A program made the position numbers and the translations under genes. This document shows, piece after piece, positions 47,208 to 57,458 of a DNA stretch of 64,000 bases. Under the pieces are notes generated by a model, which saw only the letters and a list, made by a program, of their open reading frames with translations, was not told the origin of the DNA and did not search any database. The stretch is from positions 62,001 to 126,000 of the forward strand of contig NZ_OMKA01000014.1 in the NCBI RefSeq assembly GCF_900299525.1, in the 5' to 3' direction. How positions within the stretch are numbered: the stretch's first letter is position 1; every line of letters begins with the position of its first letter. The stretch comes from Aquimarina sp. Aq78 (GTDB taxonomy: Bacteria > Bacteroidota > Bacteroidia > Flavobacteriales > Flavobacteriaceae).

Positions 47208-49382
47208 ATGATTAACTCACAACTCTCTACAACTTTTAAGACCGTAGCTTTATCGGCTATTGTGCTTTTAGCCAGTTGTAACCAAAAGAAAGAAACTGTG
47301 GAAACTACAACAGCATCGGAACCTAAAGAGACAGCAAATGTCTTACTAACCAAATGGACTGGTCCATATGGGGGTACTCCTGCATTCGACAAAATGAATG
47401 TCGCTGACATAAAACCAGCCCTTGAAAAAGGAATGGAGCTTAATCTTAAAGAAATTGATGAGATTGCAAATAACTCTGAGGCTCCTACTTTTGAAAATAC
47501 CATAGTTGCAATGGAGAGATCCGGAGCAGAACTCGATAGAGTTTTTACATACTACGGTATCCTAAGTAGTAATATGTCTTCTCCAGAATTTAGAGACGTT
47601 CAAAAAGAAATGGCTCCTAAGCTATCAGAATTTAGTTCTAAAATATCACAAAACGAAAAGCTGTTTAAGCGAATCAAAACGGTTTATGATAATGCTCAAA
47701 AAACACCATTAGAAGCAGATCAACAACGTGTGGTGGATCTTACCTATAAGTCATTCGCTATGAATGGAGCAGAGTTGGATGAAGAAAAGAAGAAACGCTA
47801 TGCAGCAATCAACAAAGAATTATCAGAATTATATACCAACTTTTCTAATAATGTTTTAGAAGATGAAGAAGGATATGTTACCTATCTAACCAAAGATCAA
47901 TTAAGCGGTTTATCAGATCCTTTGATTAAAGCATATGCAAAAGCGGCAACCGATAGAGATCAGGATGGTAAATATGCGGTGACCAATACAAGGTCTTCTA
48001 TGGATCCTTTTCTTACCTATTCTGATGAGCGTGCTATACGTGAAAAAGTATGGAGAACCTACTATTCTAGAGGAGACAATGGTGATGCTAAGGACAATAA
48101 TGAAAATATCGCCAAAATACTAAAATTAAGAAAAGAACGTGTTGGTTTATTAGGACACGATAATTATGCAGACTGGAGGCTACAAAACCGTATGGCTAAG
48201 AATCCTGACAATGCTATGAAACTTATGAATGCTGTTTGGCCAGCTGCTATAGCAAGGGTAAAAGAAGAAGTAGTTGATATGCAGGCCGTAGCAGATGCAA
48301 ATGGGGATAAGATAACAATCGAACCATGGGATTATCGCTACTATGCAGAAAAAGTAAGAAAGAAAAAATATGATCTGGATTCTGATGAAGTAAAACAATA
48401 CTTACAGCTAGATAAGTTAAGAGAAGCTATGTTCTTTGTTGCTGGTGAATTATTTAATTTTAAATTCACTCCTATCGAAGATGGTAAAGTTCCTGTTTTT
48501 CATGAAGATGTAAAAGTATGGGAGGTAAATGACAAAACTTCTGGAGAGCATATTGGTTTATGGTATCTCGACCCATTTGCCAGACCTGGTAAGCGATCTG
48601 GAGCTTCGGCAACTACCTATAGAAGTCATACTACTTTTGATGGTAAAAAGAATGTCTTGGGATCTAATAACTCTAATTTTGTAAAACCGGCTCCGGGAGA
48701 AGCTGTTTTAGTATCATGGGATGATGCCACTACTTTTTTCCATGAATTTGGTCATGCTTTACATTTCTTCTCCTCTGAAGTGAAATACCCAACTCTTAAT
48801 GGAGGTGTACGTGATTATACAGAGTTTCAATCTCAATTGTTAGAACGTTGGTTATCTACCGATAAAGTAATTGACAACTATCTTGTACATTATAAAACTG
48901 GAGAAGCTATCCCAAAAACACTGGTTGATAAAATTAAAAAAGCAGCTACCTTTAATCAAGGATTTGCTACAACAGAATACCTGGCCTCTGCCCTAATGGA
49001 TATGAAATTTCATTTAGCAGACCCAACCAATATCGATGTAGATAAATTTGAAAAAGAAACACTAACAGAATTACATATGCCAAAAGAATTAGTGATGCGT
49101 CACCGCACACCACATTTTGGACATGTCTTTTCTGGAGAAGGATATGCCACTGCATATTATGGATATATGTGGGCAGATGTACTTACCTCTGATGCAGCAG
49201 AAGCCTTTGCCGAAGCTCCAGGAGGGTTTTACGATAAAGAAGTTGCTGCTAAACTGGTAAAATACCTTTTTGCACCACGTAACGCTATGGATCCTGCAGA
49301 AGCATATCGCAAATTTAGAGGACGTGATGCTAAGATTGAAGCATTAATGAAAGACAGAGGATTCCCAGTTCCTAAGTCGTAA
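47208..49382 (+). CDS. M3 family peptidase (Dcp-like), lipoprotein
   Basis: 724 residues. A type II signal peptide with Cys 24 (IVLLASC) makes it membrane anchored, unlike cytoplasmic E. coli Dcp. The zinc motif HEFGHALH has H512, E513, H516, and the third ligand Glu is in the YTEFQSQLLERW stretch near 540. The GLWYLDPFARPGKRSGA loop before it and HFGHVFSGEGYATAYYGY near 645-662 are dipeptidyl-carboxypeptidase signatures. It cleaves dipeptides from C-termini of oligopeptides, so it fits the preceding M14 peptidase. A long hairpin follows. Confidence 0.93.
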   Translation: MINSQLSTTFKTVALSAIVLLASCNQKKETVETTTASEPKETANVLLTKWTGPYGGTPAFDKMNVADIKPALEKGMELNLKEIDEIANNSEAPTFENTIVAMERSGAELDRVFTYYGILSSNMSSPEFRDVQKEMAPKLSEFSSKISQNEKLFKRIKTVYDNAQKTPLEADQQRVVDLTYKSFAMNGAELDEEKKKRYAAINKELSELYTNFSNNVLEDEEGYVTYLTKDQLSGLSDPLIKAYAKAATDRDQDGKYAVTNTRSSMDPFLTYSDERAIREKVWRTYYSRGDNGDAKDNNENIAKILKLRKERVGLLGHDNYADWRLQNRMAKNPDNAMKLMNAVWPAAIARVKEEVVDMQAVADANGDKITIEPWDYRYYAEKVRKKKYDLDSDEVKQYLQLDKLREAMFFVAGELFNFKFTPIEDGKVPVFHEDVKVWEVNDKTSGEHIGLWYLDPFARPGKRSGASATTYRSHTTFDGKKNVLGSNNSNFVKPAPGEAVLVSWDDATTFFHEFGHALHFFSSEVKYPTLNGGVRDYTEFQSQLLERWLSTDKVIDNYLVHYKTGEAIPKTLVDKIKKAATFNQGFATTEYLASALMDMKFHLADPTNIDVDKFEKETLTELHMPKELVMRHRTPHFGHVFSGEGYATAYYGYMWADVLTSDAAEAFAEAPGGFYDKEVAAKLVKYLFAPRNAMDPAEAYRKFRGRDAKIEALMKDRGFPVPKS

Positions 49383-49401
49383 CTAAAAATAACATGTAAT
49401 T

Positions 49402-49445
49402 AAAATACACATATGCCACTATAACAGAAGGTATATGTGTATTTT
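49402..49445. terminator. Hairpin after the M3 peptidase
   Basis: Perfect 13 bp arms aaaatacacatat (49402-49414) and 49433-49445, 18 nt loop, T-rich right side. Likely terminator of the M14-M3 operon. Confidence 0.65.
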
Positions 49446-49539
49446 TATATAGAAGAGAGTTGTACTTCATAATAAAAATTAAACCATACGAAGTATAGAA
49501 TAGATGCAGTTGTAATAAAAGAACTAATAAAAAACTTTT

Positions 49540-50334
49540 ATGAAATACATATATAAATCAGCATTTGTACTTTGTGTTCTTGTACTCTTTTTTAATGGAA
49601 AAAAATATCAAAAAAAATCATCAATGGATATAGTTAGAGGACTTAAGCCTGCCATTGCCGAGTTTACGAGTTTAGAACAAAAACTTATTGTAAAAGTTGT
49701 CAAAAAACTAGAAAACAATGGATTTCCGATTGATGATTTAACAAGAGTTCATCTCAAAAAAAGAATACTTAATGATAAAGATTATTATGCTAAGAATGAA
49801 ATTACATTTTTTGTGAACCCCGGAGTTTACAAAGAAGATGAATTTAATTGGGGGATAGAAACAATTACTATAGATTGGGAAGACCCTTCTGTCATAAGAA
49901 CACCAGATGGAGGTATCGAGTTTGTGGTAGGTAACAAAATAAAACCCGAAGACCTTGTGATGAATCTTTATGGGATGAACGATTCTTATTCATACCATTC
50001 ACTTCTAGAAGATCATGATGGTATTGTGAAAAAAATAAATGATATCCTGGTGACTAATGATGTAGAAGAAATTAAGAATTTCGCTTCCCAAGGAATAGTA
50101 GAACTAATTAGAAATTACCTAATAGTAATAACAGCACATAATGAAAATGTATATGAAATGGCAATAAGAAGGATAGACCATGACCTTATTGATTCTAATC
50201 ACTTTAATGAACTCTTTGAGCAGTATCGTTTAAAAATAGACATAAACACGTCAAGAATAGAAGTGTTAGACAGATTTGATCCAACTTTCTTCCCTACTCC
50301 TGCTCCAGTACCACCAATTAAAAATAAATTTTAG
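49540..50334 (+). CDS. Hypothetical protein with N-terminal hydrophobic segment
   Basis: 264 residues. The N-terminus MKYIYKSAFVLCVLVLFFNG is a signal anchor or signal peptide; no lipobox. The rest is mixed alpha/beta with charged helices (SLEQKLIVKVVKKLENNGFP, then MAIRRIDHDLIDSNHFNELF) and a Pro-rich end (FFPTPAPVPP). I recognise no family. It precedes rsgA by 42 bp and may be co-transcribed with the next genes. It could be an accessory gene of limited spread. Confidence 0.6.
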   Translation: MKYIYKSAFVLCVLVLFFNGKKYQKKSSMDIVRGLKPAIAEFTSLEQKLIVKVVKKLENNGFPIDDLTRVHLKKRILNDKDYYAKNEITFFVNPGVYKEDEFNWGIETITIDWEDPSVIRTPDGGIEFVVGNKIKPEDLVMNLYGMNDSYSYHSLLEDHDGIVKKINDILVTNDVEEIKNFASQGIVELIRNYLIVITAHNENVYEMAIRRIDHDLIDSNHFNELFEQYRLKIDINTSRIEVLDRFDPTFFPTPAPVPPIKNKF

Positions 50335-50376
50335 AGAATATAATGTAACCAAACTCTAAAAAAACAAAAACACAGA

Positions 50377-51444
50377 ATGACAACTCAGGATTTAGGATAT
50401 ACCAATGCTTTAGAGCAGTTTAGAATCAAACAAAATTTGGATTCTTTTGAAGTTGGCAGAATACTATCTGAGCATAAAGAAAGATATGTTATTAAGACTC
50501 CGACACATGAATTTGATGCTGAACTCATTGGTAATTTAAGGTATACAGCAGAAAGCAGATATGATTTTCCTGCTGTTGGGGATTGGGTTGCTTTTTCAGA
50601 GTATGATGAAGGCAAAGCTCTAATTCATGCTATTTACCCTCGAAACTCTATCATAGAAAGACAAGCTGTTGGAGCATCTGGAAAAGTACAAATAATCGCG
50701 ACAAATATTGATTATGGTCTAATTGTTCAAGCTGTAAACCGAGATTTTAATATAAATAGATTAGAAAGGTATTTGACAATCTGTAATGCCTCTAAAGTGG
50801 AACTTATTATTATTTTAAGCAAAATTGATTTGCTAAATGAAACCGATTTGCAAAATATTATAAACCAGATAAAGCAACGAATCAAGGACATTACAATACT
50901 TACAGTTAGCAATCAAACAATCAAAGGGTATGATCATCTAAATCAAATTATCCAAAAAGGAAAAACATACTGTTTACTTGGATCTTCCGGAGTCGGAAAA
51001 TCCACTCTTCTTAACAACCTTGCAGGTAAGCAACAAATGAAAACAGGAGAAATAAGTTCGAGCGTAAACAAAGGAAAGCATATAACAAGTCATCGAGAAT
51101 TAATTGTATTGGGAAATGGAGGTATTTTGATCGATAATCCCGGGATGCGAGAAGTCGGAATTGCTGACACAACAAGTGGATTAGAAACTACATTCGAAAC
51201 CATTATTGAATATGCTAACAATTGCAGATTTAAAGATTGCACACATGTCCATGAGGAAGGTTGCGCTATACTGGAAGCTGTTGAAAACGGAGAAATTGAC
51301 AAAGACTCGTATTCTAATTTTCGAAAAATGGAAAAAGAAAAAATGCATTTTGAATCAGATATCAAAGAGAGAAAAAAGAAAGATAAAGACTTAGGAAAAA
51401 TGATTAGAAATGTTCAAAAGCAAAGAAGAAATCATAAATACTAA
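50377..51444 (+). CDS. rsgA: Ribosome small subunit-dependent GTPase A, long type
   Basis: 355 residues with circularly permuted GTPase order: OB-fold (DFPAVGDWVAF near 63-73), G4 SKID at 148-151 (usual NKxD changed to SKID), G1 GSSGVGKS at 202-209, G3 DNPGMRE at 253-259 and a zinc site C283, C288, H290, C296. It helps finish 30S maturation. Housekeeping RsgA of flavobacteria that I recall is about 315 residues and starts MTGRVYKS; this longer one with MTTQDLGYTNALEQF looks like a second paralogue, inference only. A basic C-terminus (KQRRNHKY) follows. Confidence 0.85.
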   Translation: MTTQDLGYTNALEQFRIKQNLDSFEVGRILSEHKERYVIKTPTHEFDAELIGNLRYTAESRYDFPAVGDWVAFSEYDEGKALIHAIYPRNSIIERQAVGASGKVQIIATNIDYGLIVQAVNRDFNINRLERYLTICNASKVELIIILSKIDLLNETDLQNIINQIKQRIKDITILTVSNQTIKGYDHLNQIIQKGKTYCLLGSSGVGKSTLLNNLAGKQQMKTGEISSSVNKGKHITSHRELIVLGNGGILIDNPGMREVGIADTTSGLETTFETIIEYANNCRFKDCTHVHEEGCAILEAVENGEIDKDSYSNFRKMEKEKMHFESDIKERKKKDKDLGKMIRNVQKQRRNHKY

Positions 51445-51461
51445 TAAAATGTAGTCAATAT

Positions 51462-52172
51462 ATGAATAACAGTATAAACCTGGAACCAGAAAAAATCATT
51501 AAAACCATCGATCTACTCGAAAAACGAGTTTCGGATCGATTTCCTGATTCAGGACTTAGAAAGGTTTGCTTTCAATTCTTGCATACCGCTCAAAAAAGCA
51601 AGCAAAATATTGATTGGATCTCTTCTCCAAATATTTTACTTCGTGTATTTTCTCATATGATCATACTAATCGGTTTAGGAGGCCTGATCTATAGTATCAC
51701 CTATATTGATTTACAAATTGAAAATACTACCCTTGCTAATGTGGTTACGATTTCTGAAGCTATTTTTAATGATATCATACTATTAGGTGCTGCAATTTTT
51801 TTCCTTTTTTCACTAGAATCTAGGCTAAAAATGAAGCGAGCACTGAAGTCTCTTAATGAACTTAGGGTAATTGCTCATGTTATTGATATGCATCAATTAA
51901 CAAAAGATCCAAATGTCACTGATGTACCAGAATCTGCTACAGAAAACTCTCCTAAACGAACCTTTACTAACTTTCAGCTTCAGCGATATCTTGATTATTG
52001 CTCTGAAGCCACAGCATTAGTTGGTAAAGTTGCGGCACTATATTCTCAAAGTCTACCCGACGAAAAAGTAGTAAGGGCAGTAAATGAAATCGAAATACTA
52101 ACTACAGGATTAAGTAGAAAAATATGGCAAAAACTCATCATATTAAACGAACTGAAAACCAATAAACAATAA
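51462..52172 (+). CDS. Conserved hypothetical protein with two membrane helices
   Basis: 236 residues. Helices at about 64-83 and 99-122 make a hairpin, with N- and C-terminal helical cytoplasmic parts (IKTIDLLEKRVSDRFPDSGL; QRYLDYCSEATALVGKVAAL). I recognise no domain. Starts 17 bp after rsgA and leads into two further small genes, so a shared transcript is likely. Confidence 0.65.
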   Translation: MNNSINLEPEKIIKTIDLLEKRVSDRFPDSGLRKVCFQFLHTAQKSKQNIDWISSPNILLRVFSHMIILIGLGGLIYSITYIDLQIENTTLANVVTISEAIFNDIILLGAAIFFLFSLESRLKMKRALKSLNELRVIAHVIDMHQLTKDPNVTDVPESATENSPKRTFTNFQLQRYLDYCSEATALVGKVAALYSQSLPDEKVVRAVNEIEILTTGLSRKIWQKLIILNELKTNKQ

Positions 52173-52225
52173 TTAGCTGAAAGAAAAAGTCTTCTAAAAT
52201 CTCGTCAAATAATAAAAATCAAAAT

Positions 52226-52702
52226 ATGAATCAAGATACCATAATCAAACAGATAATAACAGATCTTCTAGAGAGTTTTACCTATTTTGCTGATTCGAAT
52301 TATACCGGGTATGATCCTTTACACCCAGTTTCAAAGATTGTATTTGCTGCTCAGGGAGAAATCACAACACCTCCGGATTTAGGCTTTATGGGATATGGTG
52401 GTGGATCAGAAGGAGAAGCCTTTAGTGATTGCGGAGTATTAGATTTAGAAGTATTTTTTCCGTTAAATGAAGAAGGTGATTATTATCGTGAAGATGATCA
52501 CGAGTATAAAGAAAAATGTTTCCATAATGCTTGCCAGGCAGTTTTGCAAGGTCTTACTGCTATTGCTAAGAGTGATGAATTTCAAAAAATACCTAAAGAA
52601 GGGCCTGTGGTATTTGTCCTAAACTTGATAGATCAGTTTAATAAAGTACTATGTCGTATCCATCCTGACGGAGAAGTAGAATTACCACCAAAAAAGGAGT
52701 AG
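52226..52702 (+). CDS. Hypothetical small acidic cytoplasmic protein
   Basis: 158 residues without a signal peptide or membrane segment. It is acidic, with GFMGYGGGSEGEAFSDCGV and FPLNEEGDYYREDDHEYKEK in the middle. The order of strands and helices (FAAQGEITTPP, then CFHNACQAVLQGLTAIAKSD) gives no family I know. A DUF or immunity-type role is possible but nothing supports it. It lies 6 bp before a lipoprotein gene. Confidence 0.6.
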   Translation: MNQDTIIKQIITDLLESFTYFADSNYTGYDPLHPVSKIVFAAQGEITTPPDLGFMGYGGGSEGEAFSDCGVLDLEVFFPLNEEGDYYREDDHEYKEKCFHNACQAVLQGLTAIAKSDEFQKIPKEGPVVFVLNLIDQFNKVLCRIHPDGEVELPPKKE

Positions 52703-52708
52703 TATAAA

Positions 52709-53401
52709 ATGAAAAAAATCAAATTTCTATTCATAACAATGATACTCTTCTCCTGCAATAGCAACAAGAAACATATTCCAATAAAAAAAGATGTTAAACA
52801 AGAGAGTAGTAAAAAAGACTTTACTAATTTTATTGCTGAAGGTTTTGAAGTCGCTGTAGTTCAAAATGAAAAGAAGATAGCGTTTGGAGATTTGAATCAA
52901 GATGGTTATCAGGATTTTGTGACCATAATTGTAAATTCAAACACCAATATAGAGAATACTGATCCCGAAGAGGTTAGAATTGCAATATACGAAGGATCAG
53001 AAAATGACACCTATAAACAAAAAGCACTAAGCGGAAACTTAACCTCTGCTTTTATTTATAATGAAAATCCAACACTTAAAATAACAACCCAAATACTAAG
53101 CATTAGTCATCAATCTATGAGGCATGATTATGAAATAAAATTTAGATTCGAAAAAAAACACAATGACTATATGCTTATTGGTTCAGAATTAAACAACTAC
53201 GGGAATGCCACTCACGATGGGGCTGGAAATACCAGTATTAATTTCTTAACAAAAACAAAGGTTAAGAAAACATTAGAATATGATCATGAAACAGAAAAAT
53301 TAAAAGAACTGAAACCCGTTGTAACAAAAATCAAAGAAGACCTAATATCAATCACTCAAATTAGTGATCTTACTATATATAAAATTATAGGAAGCGAATA
53401 A
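52709..53401 (+). CDS. Lipoprotein with a calcium-loop-like motif
   Basis: 230 residues. Lipobox at FSC16. FGDLNQDGYQDFV at 60-72 has the D-x-N-x-D-G-x-x-D pattern of FG-GAP/dockerin-type calcium loops. Beyond that, a beta-rich body with repeated ISHQSMRHDYEIKFRF and LIGSELNNYGN stretches. The domain is like that of integrin-type propeller fragments or PliI-like proteins, uncertain. It begins 6 bp after the previous gene and ends 50 bp before the M16 peptidase. Confidence 0.65.
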   Translation: MKKIKFLFITMILFSCNSNKKHIPIKKDVKQESSKKDFTNFIAEGFEVAVVQNEKKIAFGDLNQDGYQDFVTIIVNSNTNIENTDPEEVRIAIYEGSENDTYKQKALSGNLTSAFIYNENPTLKITTQILSISHQSMRHDYEIKFRFEKKHNDYMLIGSELNNYGNATHDGAGNTSINFLTKTKVKKTLEYDHETEKLKELKPVVTKIKEDLISITQISDLTIYKIIGSE

Positions 53402-53451
53402 TAATTAATACTATATACAAAAATTTTATACTCATCAATATTTTATCAATC

Positions 53452-56319
53452 ATGAAAACAATTAAATTTTTAGTATGTATTCTAATAATATCAGGAGCTT
53501 TGGTTTCCTGTAAAAAGAATACAGCAACAGAAGAGTCATCTGCAGAAATCGTTGATAATAAAGAATTTAAAGTCGACTTTGAAAAATTCACTCTGGATAA
53601 TGGATTACAGGTGGTATTCCATATCGATCGATCAGACCCAGTTGTTGCTGTTGCCTTAACTGCGCACGTAGGTTCTGCCCGTGAGAAAGAAGGAAGAACT
53701 GGTTTTGCTCATCTATTCGAACATTTGCTTTTTCTCGAATCAGAGAATTTAGGGAAAGGTGGATTAGATAAAATGAGTGCTCGTATTGGTGGATCCGGAG
53801 CAAATGGTTCTACAAGTCAGGATCGCACAAACTATTACCAAACTGTACCTAAAGATGCACTTGAAAAAATGATCTGGGCAGAAGCTGATAAATTAGGTTT
53901 TTTTATTAATACTGTTACCGACCCTGTTCTCGCCAAGGAAAAGCAAGTGGTTAAAAATGAAAAGCGCCAGAGCATAGATAATCGCCCTTATGGACATGTC
54001 AATTATGTAATCGATAAAAACATGTATCCCGCAGACCACCCATATAGCTGGCAGGTAATTGGGTCATTAGAGGATTTACAAAACGCTACATTACAAGATG
54101 TAAAAGATTTCTATAATCATTGGTATGTCCCTAATAATGTTACACTTACTATAGCAGGAGATTTTGATCCGGATCAAGCCAAAACATGGGTGCATAAATA
54201 TTTTGATGAAATTAAACGTGGAGAAGACATTCCTGCATTAGAAAAACGTCCTGTGGTTTTGACCGAGACCAAAAAATTATATTACGAAGATAATTTTGCA
54301 CGTCTTCCGCAATTAACGATGACTTGGCCAACTGTACCAGTATATCATTCTGATTCATATGCTTTAGAAGTACTTTCTACATATTTATCTGAAGGAAAAA
54401 AAGCTCCTTTCAATAAAGTATTGGTAGAAGACAAACAACTTACTCCAGAAATTACCATGTTTAATTTTGGATCAGAATTAACAGGCCAATATCATTTGAT
54501 TATTCGTGGATTTGAAAAAACAAATCTAAGTACTATCGACAGTGCCGTTTCTGAAGCTTTTACAAAATTTGAGACCGAAAGTATCTCACAACAAGACCTT
54601 GATCGTATTAAAGCAAGTCAGGAAACTGCATTTTACAATGGTTTATCTAGTGTATTAGGTAAAGGATTTCAGCTAGCGCAATATGAAATTTTTGCAGGAG
54701 ATCCCGGTTTTATTAACCAGGATGTAAAAAATATCCTTGCAGTAACTATTGATGATGTAAATAGAGTATATAATCAATATATCAAAGGGAAACATTATGT
54801 TGCGACAAGCTTTGTTCCTATTGGGCAGGCTGATTTAGCTTTAAAAAATTCTAAACTTGCAGAAGTAGTCGAGGAAAAAATTGTAGCAGGAGCAGAAGAA
54901 AATTTTGATGCCAGTATAGTGGCAGATTATAAGAAAACCCCATCCAGTTTTGATCGATCTACAGAACCGCCATATGGAGATACTCCTGAGGTTACTGTAC
55001 CACAGGTATGGCAAGATCAGTTTTCGTCAGGAATTGAAGTATACGGAATACAAAATGATGAAGTTCCTCTGGTACAATTTAGGATAAACATAAGAGGAGG
55101 TTTATTATTAGAAAAACCTGATAAAGTGGGTGTATCAAATTTATTGGCACAACTTATGACTAAAGGCACCCAAAACAAAACTACAGAAGAATTAGAAAAT
55201 GCGATAGAAAGCCTGGGCGCATTTATTAATATTTCGGCAAGAGACGAAAGTATTATAATAAGTGGGAGTACTTTATCCAGAAACTATAGTAAAATTATGG
55301 CTTTGGTAGAAGAAATGATTCTTCAGCCAAGATGGGATCTTAAAGAGTTTGAGTTAATCAAACAAAGTGTTATTAGCCAAATTCAACAAGAAAAAGCAAG
55401 TCCTAGAAGTATTGCCAGTAATGAATATGCTAAACTAAGCTATGGAAAAGATCATATTCTTTCTCATAATAATTTAGGTACAGAAACTTCTGTATCTTCT
55501 ATTACAATAGAAGATCTTAAACAATATTATAGCACTAATATAGCTCCAAATGTTACCAAAATGCATGTAGTAGGTGATATCACAAAAGCTATGACAAAAA
55601 CATCTCTAGCAAACCTAAATACCAAATGGCAACATAAAGAGGTTAAATTTCCTGCTTTAAATGCACCTAAAGCTCCACAGCAATCCAAAGTATACTTTTA
55701 TGATGTACCCGATGCTAAACAATCTCAATTGCGATTTGGGTATCCTGCATTAGCAGCAACAGATCCGGATTATTATCCAGTACAGATTATGAATTATCGT
55801 CTGGGCGGTGGTGGTTTTGCATCACAGCTCACACAACAATTACGAGAAGGTAAAGGATACACCTATGGTATACGCTCTGGATTTTCGGGAAGTACTATCC
55901 CAGGAATGTTTACGATATCTAGTGGTGTAAGATCTAATGTCACCTATGAATCGGCTGATTTGGTTAAAGAAATCCTGAATAATTACGGAAAAAATTATAC
56001 TCAAGATGATTTAGATATCACAAAAAGTTCTTTAATAAAAAGTAATGCAAGAGCTTTTGAAACCTTTAATTCTAAATTGAATATGCTAACTAATATGAGT
56101 ACATTTCAATATCCAAAAGATTATGTTACACAACGAGAGGCAATTGTAAATAATATGACCATAGATGAGATTAAAAAACTAACCGGTACATATCTAGACC
56201 CTAACAAAATGATTTACCTTGTGGTAGGTGATGCAAAAACACAACTTAAAAAACTAGAACAGTTAGGTTTTGGTACTCCCGTTTTATTGAATGAAGAAAA
56301 TACAGCAGTTAAGGATTAA
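53452..56319 (+). CDS. M16 zinc peptidase, lipoprotein
   Basis: 955 residues, two full M16 halves. Lipobox LVSC20. The inverted zinc motif HLFEH at 87-91 with downstream Glu (EKRQSIDNRP region) marks an active first half; the second half (VPLVQFRINIRGGLL onwards, near 545) lacks HxxEH and is the usual inactive partner that shapes the chamber. C-terminal RLGGGGFASQLTQQLREGKG is the substrate loop. It degrades peptides in the periplasm or on the surface. A hairpin follows. Confidence 0.93.
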   Translation: MKTIKFLVCILIISGALVSCKKNTATEESSAEIVDNKEFKVDFEKFTLDNGLQVVFHIDRSDPVVAVALTAHVGSAREKEGRTGFAHLFEHLLFLESENLGKGGLDKMSARIGGSGANGSTSQDRTNYYQTVPKDALEKMIWAEADKLGFFINTVTDPVLAKEKQVVKNEKRQSIDNRPYGHVNYVIDKNMYPADHPYSWQVIGSLEDLQNATLQDVKDFYNHWYVPNNVTLTIAGDFDPDQAKTWVHKYFDEIKRGEDIPALEKRPVVLTETKKLYYEDNFARLPQLTMTWPTVPVYHSDSYALEVLSTYLSEGKKAPFNKVLVEDKQLTPEITMFNFGSELTGQYHLIIRGFEKTNLSTIDSAVSEAFTKFETESISQQDLDRIKASQETAFYNGLSSVLGKGFQLAQYEIFAGDPGFINQDVKNILAVTIDDVNRVYNQYIKGKHYVATSFVPIGQADLALKNSKLAEVVEEKIVAGAEENFDASIVADYKKTPSSFDRSTEPPYGDTPEVTVPQVWQDQFSSGIEVYGIQNDEVPLVQFRINIRGGLLLEKPDKVGVSNLLAQLMTKGTQNKTTEELENAIESLGAFINISARDESIIISGSTLSRNYSKIMALVEEMILQPRWDLKEFELIKQSVISQIQQEKASPRSIASNEYAKLSYGKDHILSHNNLGTETSVSSITIEDLKQYYSTNIAPNVTKMHVVGDITKAMTKTSLANLNTKWQHKEVKFPALNAPKAPQQSKVYFYDVPDAKQSQLRFGYPALAATDPDYYPVQIMNYRLGGGGFASQLTQQLREGKGYTYGIRSGFSGSTIPGMFTISSGVRSNVTYESADLVKEILNNYGKNYTQDDLDITKSSLIKSNARAFETFNSKLNMLTNMSTFQYPKDYVTQREAIVNNMTIDEIKKLTGTYLDPNKMIYLVVGDAKTQLKKLEQLGFGTPVLLNEENTAVKD

Positions 56320-56660
56320 AGATTCTGATTTATTTCTTAAAATAGCAAACACAGGCCTATTCTGAACTTATTTCAGAATAGGCCTATGTTGTTATTAATA
56401 TAAAAATGAAAATCTATATTTACGTGCTGTAATCAATCCATAGCCCCTTATCATATAACGGCTAAGAAGGCACTGTTTGTAAAACATTTTTTTAATATAC
56501 ACCCAAAGACCTTGGAAGCATAATTAACTAAATTTTACCAGTATCCATCAGAGAAATACCTTTAATTAACTAAATGATTTTGTACTTTTAATTTAAGAAA
56601 ATAGAAGTTTCTAAAAAGACTTTAGCTCGAACACTATTGTAGTATAATTTTTATACCGAA
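56320..56660. other. Gene-free region with hairpin
   Basis: Beyond the hairpin at 56353-56385 it is AT-rich, with no usable frame. It must hold the promoter of the methyltransferase at 56661. Confidence 0.5.
56353..56385. terminator. Hairpin after the M16 gene
   Basis: Perfect 14 bp arms aggcctattctgaa (56353-56366) and 56372-56385, 5 nt loop. A T run is not clear, but the position 34 bp after the stop fits a terminator. Confidence 0.7.
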
Positions 56661-57440
56661 ATGAAACGGATACACGCATTTGAATTTGAGGATTTACATT
56701 GGTTTCCTGAGAATTTAAGAAACTATATGACCGATTTTTTACAATTTGGATCAAATACATTCGACATCTATAAAAGTATTATTCCTATTCTTGATAGAGG
56801 AATCAAAAGCGCAGGAAACAACAAAATAATTGATATTGCTTCTGGTGGAGGCGGTGGTCTAATTAAACTTGCAGAGCATCTAAAAAAAAATAACCCAACT
56901 TTAAAAATCACTCTATCTGACTATTACCCTAATCTGGATGCTTTTAAGAGAACAAAATCAAAGATGCCGGATATATTCGATTTTATTGACTACCCTGTAG
57001 ATGCAATGAATGTTCCTACAGAATTAAAAGGGTTTAGGACTCAATTTATATCTCTACATCATTTTAAGCCAGAAAATGCAAAAGCCATTTTTCAAAATGC
57101 TATAGACACCAATCAGCCCATTGGAGTCTTTGAACCACAACAAAGGAATATCAAAAGTATGATTCCTATGCTCTTATCACCTATTACTGTTGTATTAATG
57201 ACTCCTTTTATAAGGCCTTTTAAACTGGGCCGGTTATTATTTACCTATCTCATCCCGATATTACCACTGTTTATACTTTGGGATGGTGTAATCTCTGTAT
57301 TGAGAACGTATACAATTCCTGAATTGAAACAAATGGTCTCTGAATTGAATAACAGCAATAATTTTGATTGGGAAATTGAAGTAAAAAAAGGAAAACCAAG
57401 TGAAATTTTATATGTATTAGGTATGCCAAAAGAAAATTAA
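56661..57440 (+). CDS. Class I methyltransferase-like protein with hydrophobic C-terminus
   Basis: 259 residues. IIDIASGGGGGLIKLAEHL near 56-74 is motif I (with an unusual run of Gly), and the acidic D84 (LSDYYPNL) follows. QFISLHHFKPENAKAI near 130 fits the post-motif. Residues about 165-215 (MLLSPITVVLMTPFIRPF, then LIPILPLFILWDGVISVLR) are hydrophobic, so the C-terminal part may sit at the membrane, perhaps with a lipid or quinone substrate. It may be co-transcribed with the pirin gene 18 bp downstream. Confidence 0.75.
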   Translation: MKRIHAFEFEDLHWFPENLRNYMTDFLQFGSNTFDIYKSIIPILDRGIKSAGNNKIIDIASGGGGGLIKLAEHLKKNNPTLKITLSDYYPNLDAFKRTKSKMPDIFDFIDYPVDAMNVPTELKGFRTQFISLHHFKPENAKAIFQNAIDTNQPIGVFEPQQRNIKSMIPMLLSPITVVLMTPFIRPFKLGRLLFTYLIPILPLFILWDGVISVLRTYTIPELKQMVSELNNSNNFDWEIEVKKGKPSEILYVLGMPKEN

Positions 57441-57458
57441 TTATTCATATCATTGACT

